From Ephydatia muelleri (lineage: Eukaryota > Porifera > Demospongiae > Spongillida > Spongillidae): 64,000 nt of DNA. A model generated the notes under the pieces. It did no database searches and was not told the origin of the DNA. It worked only from the letters and a program-made list of their open reading frames with translations. Location: contig JABACO010000017.1 of the NCBI GenBank assembly GCA_013339895.1, positions 5,702,483-5,766,482 of the forward strand, in the 5' to 3' direction. The translations under genes and the position numbers were made by a program. Positions 10,669 through 20,740 of the stretch are shown one piece after another (within the stretch, counting starts at the first letter, position 1; each line of letters opens with the position of its first letter).

Positions 10669-13600
10669 ATGACGTCTCTCCTGGGATCTGTAGGGGCATT
10701 TCAAGAAGGACAGGAGGACTGGACATGCTATTGCGAACGTCTGGAACAATTCTTTCAGGCTAACGGAATCGATGACGAAGGCAAACGCAGAGCTGTCCTC
10801 CTTAGCGTGTGCGGCGGTTCCGTGTACCAATTGATACGCAACTTGGTGGCGCCTGGGAAACCTGCAGACAAGTCCTTCTCTGAACTGGTAACACTTGTCC
10901 GCACTCATTTTCGTCCTTCCCCATCTGTTACAGTGCAACGCTACAATTTCAACTCTCGGTCGCAGAGGGACGGGGAGTCGGTATCGCAGTTCGTCGCTGA
11001 ACTGCGTAAACTCTCAGAGCACTGCGACTTCGGGAACACGCTGGAGGACATGCTACGGGACCGTCTTGTATGTGGCATTCGGGACATCAGGGTACAGCGG
11101 AGGTTGTTAGCCGAACCAGGCCTCACCTTCACCAAGGCATTTGGATTGGCTCAGTCGGCTGAGTTGGCGGAAAAGAACGTTCAAGACCTCCAACAATCAG
11201 AAGGTAGCCCTGTTCATCCTGTACATAAGGTGGAGCCGGCAGGAAAGCCATGGTCAGGAAACTGTTCCCGTTGTGGCGGTAAGCATAAGGCGTCAGACTG
11301 CCGCTGTAAGTCTTTGGATTGTTACAAGTGTGGTAAACGAGGCCATTTGGCTCGAGTTTGTCGCAGCCATGGAGGGGGAGGCAGCAAAGGCACTCGCAGT
11401 GATGAACTTTCGGATGCGCGTAGTGGCAAGAAGCCCTTGGACACGGAGAAGACAGAGACATATGCCTTATACAACTTATCTTCTAGCAAGTCTCGAATGC
11501 CTCTGGTACAGTTGTTGACGGTAAATGGTACTCCTTTGCAGATGCAAGTGGATACTGGAGCGGTGGTCTCCCTTATTAGCGAGAGTACTTACATGCGTGT
11601 CTGGCCTCAGGTAAGACGTCCAGCTTTGGAGAAAAGTGGCATCTTGTTGCGCACTTACACGGGAGAAGGTATCAATGTCGTTGGAAAGATTTGCGTTGAC
11701 GTGCAGCACGAGGGCCAGAATCATCGTTCCTTGGACTTGCTCGTCGTGCAGGGGCGTGGACCCTCGCTGATAGGACGGGACTGGCTGAGTAAGCTTAAAA
11801 TAAATCTTTCTCTGTTTTATGTAGGTTCCAGTGAAGGAGTGGAACAATTGCTGGAAAGGCATGCAACATTGTTCGAAGGAAAGCTTGGATTGCTAGAGGG
11901 AATGCGGGTTAAGATTCATGTGGATAAGACGGTCAAACCACGCTTTTACAAACCACGGCCAGTTCCGTACGCACTGAGAGATAAAGTGGAGCAAGAACTG
12001 GAGCGCTTACAAAGAGATGGGGTCATTGAACCAGTGAGATTTTCAGAATGGGCCGCTCCTGTGGTGCCGGTGGTAAAGTCCGATGGGAGTTTACGGATAT
12101 GTGGGGATTATAAACTTACTGTCAATAGTGCTGCAACTGTCGATTCGTATCCCCTTCCCCGAATAGATGACGTGCTGGCGTCCATGACGGGAGCTAAGGT
12201 GTTCTCTAAACTGGACTTGTCGCACGCTTACTTGCAGCTGCAGCTAGAGGAAGAGTCGAAAGAGTTTGTGACCATTTCCACGCACAAAGGCCTCTTTCGT
12301 TATAACAGGTTGCCATTTGGTATTGCAGCAGCCCCCGCTATTTTCCAGCGAACTATGGAAGGAATCTTGCAGGATATTCCTCACGTTCAGGTATACATAG
12401 ATGATATATTGGTGGCAGACTCGTCAAGAGAAGAGCACATGAAAACTTTGGCGAAAGTCCTATCTCGTCTGCAGCAGGTTGGGGCAAAGTTAAAGAAGGA
12501 AAAATGCCAATTCATGATGCCCAGTGTGGAGTATTTGGGATTCCACATATCAGGGGAGGGAATCAGGCCCACCCAAGAAAAGCGGCAGGCTATTGTGAAT
12601 GCACCTGCCCCTGGTGATGCCACGCAGCTTAAGTCATTCATTGGGCTTGTTAATTATTACTCAAAGTTTTTGCCTTCGCTTGCAGACACTTTGGCTCCTT
12701 TGTACAAGTTACTGGGGAAACACCAGCGTTGGCATTGGGGAAAGGAACAGGCTGATGCATTTCAGAAAGCAAAATCTCAGTTGTCTTCTGACGTTTTATT
12801 GGTGCACTTTGATCCTGGAAGGAAACTAGCCATTTCTTGTGATGCTTCTCCTTACGGCATTGGAGCGGTCTTATCACATGTTTACGAAGACGGCACAGAC
12901 CGACCAATAGCCTATGCCTCTCGGTCCCTGGCTCCTGCTGAGAAAAACTACTCACAGATCGAAAAGGAAGGTTTGGCAGTGGTGTGGGGTGTGAAGAAAT
13001 TTCATTTGTTTTTGTATGGCAGAGAGTTTATAATACTTTCGGATCACAAACCTTTGCAGTTCCTGTTTAATGAGCAGAAACCAATCCCAACCATGGCCTC
13101 AGGACGGATTCAGAGATGGGCATTGACACTAAGTGCATACAAGTATCACATGGAATACAGAGCTGGAAAGGACCAGGGCAACGTTGATGCACTTAGCAGA
13201 CTACCAGTAGGAGAGGCTCCTTCGGAGGTTCCTATTCCAGGAGACACGGTCCTGATGCTCCAGATGCTGTCTGGTGGTGATTCCATAGTAACAGCCTCAG
13301 CTATCAGGAAGTGGACCAATACAGACCCACTGTTGTCTATGGTAAGACGCATGGTGCTGCAGGGATGGGAGTCTCAACTGGATGCAGAGTTTAAGCCATA
13401 TTTGCAGCGGAGGTATGAACTTAGTGTTCAAAATGGGTGTGTCCTTTGGGGTTGTCGGGTGGTGGTACCTCCTCCGGGTAGGGCACCCATACTCAAATTG
13501 CTTCATGAGGGGCATCCTGGCATTTCAAGGATGAAAGCATTAGCTAGAAGTGTTGTATGGTGGCCTGGATTAGATGCAGAATTGGAGGTTGAAGTGAAGT

Positions 13601-14631
13601 CGTGTACAGCATGTCAGGATACTCGTAACACACCATCAAAGTCCCTGCTTCACCCTTGGGAGTGGCCCTCTAAACCTTGGGCTCGGTTGCATGTTGATTT
13701 CTTTGGTCCATTTTTGGGGAAAACTTTTTTTGTCATAGTGGATTCCCATTCCAAATGGGTGGAGGCAGCTGTTGTCTCTTCACCGTCCTCTCAGCAGGCT
13801 ATGCGAATTCTCAGACACACGTTTGCTACTCACGGGCTACCAGACATTTTAGTGTCTGACAATGGGGCAGCATTTACAAGTGCAGAGTTTCAGCTCTTTG
13901 TCAAGGCTAATGGTTTTCGACATGTGAGAAGTGCACCGTACCATGCTGCTACTAATGGACTGGCAGAAAGAGCAGTGCAGTCTCTTAAAAATGCCCTCAA
14001 ACGAATGACAGGGGATGTTGAGACTGGTCTGGCTCGATTCCTATTCCAGTATAGGCTGACTCCTCATTCAACTACGGGGCAATCGCCAGCAGAGCTGTTA
14101 CTAGGGAGGAAACCCAAGTCTCATTTGGATTTCGTATTTCCATCATTGAAGAATCAAGTACAGCAGCAACAGGAGAGGCAAAAGGATGATCATGATCGCA
14201 AGGCGAGTCACCGTTCATTTGTGGTGGGTGAAAGGGTGTATTGCCTGAACCATAGGGGTGGATTACCTAAATGGTTGTCTGGAGTTATTAGATCAGTACA
14301 GGGGCCTGTGACAGTGGTAGTTAAGTTGGAAGATGGCAAAGAGAGTCGTTACCACATTGACCATGTTAGGAGTAGAAGTCATGATTCCACAGAGGATGGA
14401 AATGAGACGATGACATCGCAGGAGCAAGATGCAGAAGAGGTCGGGCCCCTGGATCCTAACATGCCTCCAGTTCCAGAGCAGCAGCAACCCCCACCACCAC
14501 CCATGGCTGTTACTCCGGAGCCTCAGCGTCGGGTGGATCCTGATTACAGACCTGTACCTGATCCAGTGCCTGCACCTATTCCTCGACGGTCTACAAGACC
14601 TCACCATCCCCCAGAACGATTTGGCTGGTGA
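10669..14631 (+). CDS. Gag-Pol polyprotein, Ty3/gypsy
   Basis: A 1320-residue single frame. Gag capsid-like region about 1-170; zinc knuckles about 200-235 (CSRCGGKHKASDC, then CYKCGKRGHLARVC). Protease DTGA at about 295. Reverse transcriptase about 405-650, with LDLSHAYLQL, LPFGIAAAP and the catalytic YIDD at about 576. RNase H about 720-840 (SCDASPYGIGAVL, SDHKPLQFLF). Integrase: zinc-binding HEGHPG near 946 with a CTAC pair, catalytic Asp 1010, Asp 1064 and Glu 1100 (35 residues between the last two). The tail is Pro-rich. Gag and Pol are fused without frameshift or stop, unlike many relatives. All catalytic residues are present, so the element could be active. The ATG at 10669 is 33 bases past the LTR and opens the capsid-like region. 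Confidence 0.95.
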   Translation: MTSLLGSVGAFQEGQEDWTCYCERLEQFFQANGIDDEGKRRAVLLSVCGGSVYQLIRNLVAPGKPADKSFSELVTLVRTHFRPSPSVTVQRYNFNSRSQRDGESVSQFVAELRKLSEHCDFGNTLEDMLRDRLVCGIRDIRVQRRLLAEPGLTFTKAFGLAQSAELAEKNVQDLQQSEGSPVHPVHKVEPAGKPWSGNCSRCGGKHKASDCRCKSLDCYKCGKRGHLARVCRSHGGGGSKGTRSDELSDARSGKKPLDTEKTETYALYNLSSSKSRMPLVQLLTVNGTPLQMQVDTGAVVSLISESTYMRVWPQVRRPALEKSGILLRTYTGEGINVVGKICVDVQHEGQNHRSLDLLVVQGRGPSLIGRDWLSKLKINLSLFYVGSSEGVEQLLERHATLFEGKLGLLEGMRVKIHVDKTVKPRFYKPRPVPYALRDKVEQELERLQRDGVIEPVRFSEWAAPVVPVVKSDGSLRICGDYKLTVNSAATVDSYPLPRIDDVLASMTGAKVFSKLDLSHAYLQLQLEEESKEFVTISTHKGLFRYNRLPFGIAAAPAIFQRTMEGILQDIPHVQVYIDDILVADSSREEHMKTLAKVLSRLQQVGAKLKKEKCQFMMPSVEYLGFHISGEGIRPTQEKRQAIVNAPAPGDATQLKSFIGLVNYYSKFLPSLADTLAPLYKLLGKHQRWHWGKEQADAFQKAKSQLSSDVLLVHFDPGRKLAISCDASPYGIGAVLSHVYEDGTDRPIAYASRSLAPAEKNYSQIEKEGLAVVWGVKKFHLFLYGREFIILSDHKPLQFLFNEQKPIPTMASGRIQRWALTLSAYKYHMEYRAGKDQGNVDALSRLPVGEAPSEVPIPGDTVLMLQMLSGGDSIVTASAIRKWTNTDPLLSMVRRMVLQGWESQLDAEFKPYLQRRYELSVQNGCVLWGCRVVVPPPGRAPILKLLHEGHPGISRMKALARSVVWWPGLDAELEVEVKSCTACQDTRNTPSKSLLHPWEWPSKPWARLHVDFFGPFLGKTFFVIVDSHSKWVEAAVVSSPSSQQAMRILRHTFATHGLPDILVSDNGAAFTSAEFQLFVKANGFRHVRSAPYHAATNGLAERAVQSLKNALKRMTGDVETGLARFLFQYRLTPHSTTGQSPAELLLGRKPKSHLDFVFPSLKNQVQQQQERQKDDHDRKASHRSFVVGERVYCLNHRGGLPKWLSGVIRSVQGPVTVVVKLEDGKESRYHIDHVRSRSHDSTEDGNETMTSQEQDAEEVGPLDPNMPPVPEQQQPPPPPMAVTPEPQRRVDPDYRPVPDPVPAPIPRRSTRPHHPPERFGW

Positions 14632-14639
14632 AGGAGGAG
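14629..14639 (+). other. polypurine tract
   Basis: TGAAGGAGGAG directly before the 3' LTR; its first three bases are the gag-pol stop codon. Position and composition fit the plus-strand primer of an LTR element. Confidence 0.75.
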
Positions 14640-14958
14640 TGTAGCGATTGCTGATTACTAATGTGTGGGCGTAATTGTTAAATACCTAGTCTTTTAGCAG
14701 CCAGACTGTGTGTCCCTAATTCTAGAAGCATCGAGAAGCATCTTCGCACGTGATGGAGGAGCGCTATTAAAGCCTGTGACAACGAGGCAGAGGAGAGAGG
14801 GATTGGAACTGGCGAAGGAACTGACGAGCATGGTTGTATGCTGAATGTGTGTTCTTTTCGTGTGTATACCGCTGTGATTTGGCTGTTGACGAATCCCCTT
14901 CTACTTGGAAGTTCAGGCGCAGCGCGTGCGTAGGTCACAGTCTTAGTCGGTTACTACA
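14640..14958 (+). repeat. 3' LTR
   Basis: 319 bp, identical to the 5' LTR by eye, same termini. Followed at once by a GA tract. Confidence 0.95.
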
Positions 14959-14974
14959 GGAGGGAGGGAGAGAG

Positions 14975-15012
<38 letters not shown>

Positions 15013-15017
15013 GGGGG
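14959..15017. repeat. (GA)n tract right of the LTR element
   Basis: Purine repeat ending GAGGAGGGGGGAAG. The same tract, without the retrotransposon, lies at 60330-60361 in the right palindrome arm and inverted near 52285-52360 in the left arm. Confidence 0.9.
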
Positions 15018-15517
15018 AAGTATGATATTTTACGACCGCCCATAAAGCAGAGTCCCAATACGTTGATTTGATTTTCAGCAGCATATAAACAGAACAAAGG
15101 CAATCAATGGTCCATGCACTTACAAATTGCCTTAGGTTATGGAATACAAACAATTTGCAAATGGATTTAAGATTAGCACTGATCACTAATTCATGAGTGA
15201 AAAACGTTTTGTGAAAACGTTCAATCGAAAAACATGATGAGGCAGAGATCTAGATGTATTGCTATAAACGACATTGACTAGAATTGGCCAATACAGTATC
15301 AATGGATACATTGAATCACCTCAATACATGCAAGATCTTCGAAGGGAATCCGATTCGATAATAGACAGTGTTGCTTGTATAGCCCAGCTTGCAGACTCCT
15401 TGTTTTTGCGTGGATTTATATTTTGTGGTCAGAGGCTTAATAGCTAATGAACCGCAGGTATACAAAACGACTGGCGTAGTGGGATCCCAGGACACAATAC
15501 AAATGCGGTAGTTCTTG
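15018..15517 (+). repeat. duplicated upstream segment of secreted repeat-protein gene A
   Basis: This segment (AAAGCAGAGTCCCAATACG through GTGGGATCCCAGGACACA) is nearly the same as 60380-60908 and, inverted, 51725-52280. The genes were therefore copied together with some 500 bases of upstream DNA, probably including control sequences. Confidence 0.8.
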
Positions 15518-15524
15518 TATATAA
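15518..15524 (+). promoter_or_regulatory. TATA box of gene A
   Basis: TATATAA preceded by TTCTTG, 55 bases before the ATG. The same TATATAA at 35-54 bases upstream is kept in copies B, C and D, and the leader keeps CATCGCAAA. This argues for transcription starting about 25 bases downstream. Confidence 0.7.
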
Positions 15525-15572
15525 TGTTGCACTCCTCATTTTGCCATCATCGCAAAACATCGCAGAACGAAG

Positions 15573-15971
15573 ATGAGGATTGAGACTCTTGTTGTGTTCG
15601 TCGTCGTACTTGGCATCGTGGCGGCTGCTGAAATAGGCACGTCCGACCGTAGTGCCAAATCAAAGGACCCCAGCCAGTCTGATTCAAGCACCGATTCGAA
15701 TCCCGGACCGGATAAGAAGCGCGGTTTGCTGCGCGATTATTCCGGACACCACAAACATCATTACGGCGGCAAAGGGTACTACAAAGGTGGCAAATATGGA
15801 TACTACTCCAAAAGTGGGTATGGATACTACCCCAAATATGGATACTACTCCAAAAGTGGGTACGGATACTACCCCAAATATGAATACTACTCGAAAAGTG
15901 GATACTACTCCAAAGGTGGGTACTCCAAAAGTGGGTACTCCAAAAGTGGTTATTCGGACAGCTACTACTGA
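15573..15971 (+). CDS. secreted Gly/Tyr/Lys/Ser-rich repeat protein, copy A
   Basis: 132 residues, no intron. Residues 1-19 are a signal peptide (MRIETLVVFVVVLGIVAAA). Residues 20-50 are a Ser/Asp/Lys-rich propeptide-like segment, then DKKRGLLRDY, a likely dibasic cleavage site, followed by HHKHHYGG. Residues 65-132 are repeats of the type YYSKSGYGYYPKYG, ending SGYSDSYY; there is no cysteine. The composition suits a secreted structural, adhesive or mineral-binding protein, but function is unknown and that is inference. Start ATG is fixed by the signal peptide and shared by three paralogues. The retrotransposon lies about 0.6 kb upstream, which could affect expression. Copies B and C are close paralogues. 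Confidence 0.8.
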   Translation: MRIETLVVFVVVLGIVAAAEIGTSDRSAKSKDPSQSDSSTDSNPGPDKKRGLLRDYSGHHKHHYGGKGYYKGGKYGYYSKSGYGYYPKYGYYSKSGYGYYPKYEYYSKSGYYSKGGYSKSGYSKSGYSDSYY

Positions 15972-16089
15972 TCATACAGCGCAGATATTGTTAAAGTTAA
16001 CCAAACGAACTATAAAGCTTTTTTGTTAGAACTAAATGCATTTGAATGAAGATTTGTGCACGTGTTATTGTATGATGATAATTATATTT

Positions 16090-16253
16090 TACGTAACCAT
16101 CATCACGGTGGCAAAGTGTACTACAAAGGTGGCTACTATGGATACGGGTACTAGCCCAAATATGGATACTACCCCAAATGTGCGTACTCCGGATATGGAT
16201 ACTACTCCAAAAGTGGATACTCCAAAAGTGGTTAACCGGGCAGCTACTACTAA
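16090..16253 (+). pseudogene. decayed tandem copy of the secreted repeat protein's 3' part
   Basis: About 120 bases after gene A, the His-rich and Gly/Tyr repeat part restarts (AACCATCATCACGGTGGCAA) but with in-frame TAG and TAA inside the repeats, and without any signal-peptide exon. The sequence after it also matches gene A's 3' flank (CATACATTATTGCTAAA, then GCACGTGTT). It is a truncated, dead tandem duplicate. Confidence 0.8.
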
Positions 16254-17385
16254 TCATACATTATTGCTAAATTTAACCGAACAAGGGTAGTATAAAGCTA
16301 TTTTGAACACAGATTTATGCACGTGTTTTGTTGCATGATAATTACATCAGTTGCGTTATTTCGTAGTCACCCAGTATATAGAGGGATTGGAAACGGCATC
16401 ACGTGCGCCATACATTTCAATAAGCCAGGGCAGTTAAGGCCTGGGTTCTCAATAGAGACACATTTCCAGGCATATTAGTTGTGCTTTGTAATATTTGTGG
16501 CTTATTAATGCATAGTATTAATGTCCTCATTAAACTGGATACAATAATGCACGATGACGTCACGTTGAGATGGGCAATTAATCTTAACCGTATATTCAAA
16601 TACGGAACTGAAGATGTGACAGTAGTGTCTTGAAAACCTTAGTATACATTGCACTTACTATTGACTACACAAGTCCCAGTAGAACCTTTCTGAATTTAGT
16701 GTTACCGGACGAAACTCAATAACGTTCAAAAGTTGGGGCATTTATGTCAATTTAATCAACTAATAGTTACAATAACTCGGCAACGAAGCAAATAATTGTC
16801 TGCTTGCGTACGCGTACGGGATAGATTCACAGTTCAAGTGATACAATGTAATCACATGCATTTATTGCTTCAGTGTGCCATCTGCACAATCGAGCACATC
16901 GCATAATTCATAAATACCAATGCACATACACTGGTATCACATTCATATTCATGTACCACTCTCCACACACTCATGCGTATTTACGCCACACGCATGCGTG
17001 AATACGGGCCGAGCGATCCTCGACCTCGCGGATGAGCGCGACTTGAGGCGGCGCTGGATCTGGTTGAAGCCGCGGATCATGTCACCGAGCTCGTCGCTGC
17101 GGTTTTCCGCGGCAGCTCGTCGACCTCGTCGCTGCCACAGTACTAACAGTATATGTACTTGTACCACGTGCACTGTTTGGTCCTTCTGAAATGTCAAAGC
17201 TTGTGAATTTGTCACCGCTTAATTATGTAATGTGACATAACATAGAGGTCCTAAAAGACTCATTGTGGATCATTGCTTTTCTTTGAGTATCGATACAGAG
17301 CTCAGTACTGTGCAAAGATTGGTTGGCCGTTGAAAAGGAATGGAAAGTAGTTTGAGTCAGTTTCAGAACGTTTGTATATAGAATG
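16254..17385. other. no gene recognised
   Basis: Short ORFs only. A 25-base stretch near 16385-16410 (GGATTGGAAACGGCATCACG) resembles the left end of the 6.9-kb element (6918-6945), so an old element end may lie here. Confidence 0.5.
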
Positions 17386-17643
17386 ATATGGGACAGTTTC
17401 CGCGAAAATTGCCCCACGGTTAAAATGTTATAAAAATGCATCGCGTGTGAATCGCTATAACTTCCCAACGGATACCGCTATCGACTTCCTATTTTCAACA
17501 CTTTATACTACACCATTTCACTATGAAATGTTGAAAATAGGAAGTCGATAGCGTTATCCGTTGGGAAGTTATAGCGATTCAAACGCGATGCATTTTTATA
17601 ACATTTTAACCGTGGGGCAATTTTCGCGGAAACTGTCCCATAT
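17386..17643. mobile_element. 258-bp near-perfect foldback MITE
   Basis: Two arms of about 118 bases pair almost perfectly round a centre near 17515 (ACTACACCATTTCACTA). Ends are ATATGGGACAGTTTCCGCG. Internal words (GAATCGCTATAACTTCC, CGACTTCCTATTTTC) are shared with the 805-bp palindrome at 28904-29708, so both belong to one family. No coding capacity. Confidence 0.85.
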
Positions 17644-18325
17644 AGTTAAAGCAAGTCCCTAATCTTTCGTATCCAGGATAGAATATTATATTATAGTCTC
17701 TATTGGTAGCTAGTTGAATTAGTATGGTTTGCGAATGCCGACGATCTACTTGCACCGTAGTTTGCACATTTTGGATATCCTGAAAACATTATGTCATGCC
17801 CTAGCAACACGTTAGCAACCCTGACCCCTGTGAAACTCGAGGCTATGTATGAACATAGTTAGTCATGTTAGAAAAGGTTAACTCTGTCTAGATCTTCACT
17901 GGATGGTCCAAGCTTAAATCTTTTCTCCAAACCTTGGGTGTTGTTGTAGTCCAAGTTGTGCAATGGACCTGACTTAAGTTCCGATAGGCTTAGAGTTTAG
18001 CAATAAGCATAACTAATGTCATCACAATTTGGCAGTGCACACAAGTGCTCTACATGGGGTGAGCACTGAAGTAGGTCCACCATTATTGGTTAGTGAGCCA
18101 ATAAGCACTTTGTGGAGCTATAATAATATATGGGGATTATGTGGGTTTTTAAACCTCATGGTTTCCTGATAGGAGGTGAATCTTTCTAATCCATTTACAC
18201 TTACATGAATCTTTCACCACAAACTTGAATTGCAATCACTAGTCATGTACACATGGACAGGTGGACTTCTAGTCTTCTACACAGGTCGGAATACCCTAAT
18301 CAACACTCATTATACAGAAAGACGA
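17644..18325. other. no gene recognised
   Basis: No ORF with recognisable content on either strand and no strong repeat structure seen. Confidence 0.5.
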
Positions 18326-20740
18326 TACTAAATATAGTAACTGGATGAAGAAATGAGCTCATTAAAAGAGTGAAAAGACACATAACAAGTATCATCAGGC
18401 AGCCAACACAACATGGTAGTGTTGCGAAAAAAAGACTTTATGAAGGCGAGAGAGCAGTACACGCCATCTCCATTTCTGCTCAAGAATCTTTGCAGTTGAG
18501 AACACATGTTCTGAAAGTGGTGTGGAGGCCGGGTATAGCAAGGCACTTCTGAGGTAGAGCAGCAACATGAGGATATGCATATTCATGTGCCACCCACCAA
18601 GCCAAGGGATCACCTGACAGGTGGTCAATCTCCGGCTCATTGAGATACCTATCAATAAACACACAAAGCAGTTGGAACAATTAAAAAAATACATTTGATT
18701 GTCCATTCCCAATATAAATACCTTTGCAATTCATTGCTTGGTTTGTCTTCAGCATTGAGACCTGGGCAAGGAGATGTACTGAAGAAGAACAGTGCCTTGT
18801 CCTGTTAAAACAGAGTCACCTGTGGTCACTTTGTACCAGGTGTTCCAGGATCATTGGGGTCTAAATGTACTACAGGTTCACTAGGAACAATCACTTCTGA
18901 GCCACTTACATATTTCGTTTCCACAATCAACTGGTCTATCCCTTTCTGCTGCTCATTAGATGGCAACCAGGTCAGAGATATGTGGCCAGGATGAGTTATA
19001 GAGCCCATCACATATAGTGGATGTGGTATATTCCATTGTCACTCCATATCTGCCAAGATGAACTCATGTTGACCACAACTGCAATATCTTGTTTGGGCCA
19101 CACACAATTGTACAGGTTCCAGGAGTCAGGAGGGTGGGATAGATTAAGAACTGAAAAGAAAATCAGCACACATAAAAATTAGCTGAATACATTCATATAT
19201 ATGATATATAGCGAGAGACACAACCAAGTGTTGGATATTTCTCTCCTTGAAGGATGTCCGTCACAACAGCAAAAAGATTGCAGGAAAGAACACAGTAGCA
19301 TTGTTCATCATTTGGGGAAATATCAACCCTTCCCGTATCAATTAAAAACAAAATCGGTGGCTTCCTTCAATTCTATGGCTCGTTGTAACATGCAAAAGTT
19401 CAAATTCTGACAAGTAACAACGTCCTTGATAACTGTTTTGGTCACACCCCAATGCAGATATTAATTATCTGACTCATGAACCATGCTTGTATCAGTTGAC
19501 TGCATTTCAATTAGCTCTTCAGCACTTTCTTCTTCATCCATTTGCTGTTCTTGGGGCATCCCATGATCAACACTATAGTGGGCAATTCAACTGGTTGAAA
19601 GGAAAGAGTTTGCTTATCCCAGAGGGCTTTGAGCAATTCTGGAGAGCACTAATTGTGTTGACAATTTTGCGAAACAGTTGTGCCAACCCAACAGCAGGCT
19701 GGACACTAAGATAATTACTAAAAGAGGCTATTTCTTACGTCAATAGATTTTTTAACAAACAGCTGTAAGACGTGGCAAGCACACTGTATGTGCTCCTCAG
19801 TGACATTCTAACTCAGCATTACTCAACAGCTGTGACAAAATTCGAATCATTGTCTGTTCCTATATGGCAACCAATCTGTCAGCTAGGAAAAAATTCCTTC
19901 TGGCACACACACACACACACACACACACCCACCCACCCACCCCCCCCCCACACACACACACACACACAATGAATTCAAACAATACACACACACACTTGCC
20001 AACGCTGATCTTAACTCCTAAAACTGCGGACATTAGCTTCCAAGTTGGGGTGATCCAGTGACCAGTGATGGCTACATATGCATCACCAGTGTTCTTCATA
20101 GTAGCTGTATCAGTTGTAATGGCCACCAATGATGCCAGAGCAAGACTCTTCTACGAAGAGAACTTAGTAACTATTTATGGTACAAACTATTAACACAAAA
20201 GTGGGATGTAGCATGCCATATATCAACGTACCAACTAATTGACCTATAATTAATTCTCGCTACTTTGTGTCAACCATCTCAGTTAATTTAGTTCGATGTG
20301 TTAGTGCAAAGAAGTGTCAAGAAAACTTTTCGACAAATTGTCATAGAAATGGATTGTCCACTACACACATAGGCAGTAGACCCTAAACTATGGCATTGAC
20401 CAACAAATCGTTTGTCTCCTTCAGATCAGCCTCTCTCACGTTAGGCAGCATCTCGGGTTGGCTACTAGGGGCTTTGAGATTTCCTCATGGTCAATACAGC
20501 GCAGCTCATATGTAGCCTTATCAAAAATTATCTTACATAACGCACAACTCTCCGTGTTGCCGCTGAATGTGTCTAGCCATGTTGGTCGTATTGCCACGTG
20601 AATGAGACACACATTTAAACAATGCTTGCATTTCGCGAGCGGTAATGAAGGCTGCCTTTCCAAACTAAAGTGCTTCCAGTCCCAGCTCTGTGCGTTCCTC
20701 GCCGTCGTACTAGTGATGGAGCTAGAAGTTAAATCCATTT
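18326..20740 (-). pseudogene. decayed hAT transposase (ZBED/BED-finger type), minus strand
   Basis: Blocks in the expected order from right to left: a BED-type zinc finger (WDWKHFSLER, then CKHCLNVC) at about 20600-20700; a core block (AITTDTATMKNTGDAYVAIT) at about 20000-20125; a middle block (GSITHPGHISLTWLP) near 18950-19010; and the C-terminal dimerisation block (FSTAKILEQKWRWR) near 18400-18550. Each matches the same block of the hAT element at 36440-38345. Frames are broken repeatedly and a CA/C tract interrupts it, so it is dead. Terminal repeats were not found. Confidence 0.7.
19903..19990. repeat. CA/C-rich microsatellite
   Basis: CA repeat, CCCA units, a run of nine C, then more CA, inside the decayed hAT gene. 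Confidence 0.9.

Larger units (their letters stand above)
10317..14958 (+). mobile_element. complete Ty3/gypsy LTR retrotransposon
   Basis: Two 319-bp LTRs that I find identical by eye (10317-10635 and 14640-14958) begin TGTAG and end CTACA. They flank a primer-binding-like site, one long gag-pol frame and a polypurine tract. Flanks TGAGG and GGAGG match 4 of 5 and may be the target duplication, blurred by the GA tract. Identical LTRs plus an unbroken ORF imply a very recent insertion. The order protease, reverse transcriptase, RNase H, integrase defines Ty3/gypsy (Metaviridae-like). Confidence 0.95.
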
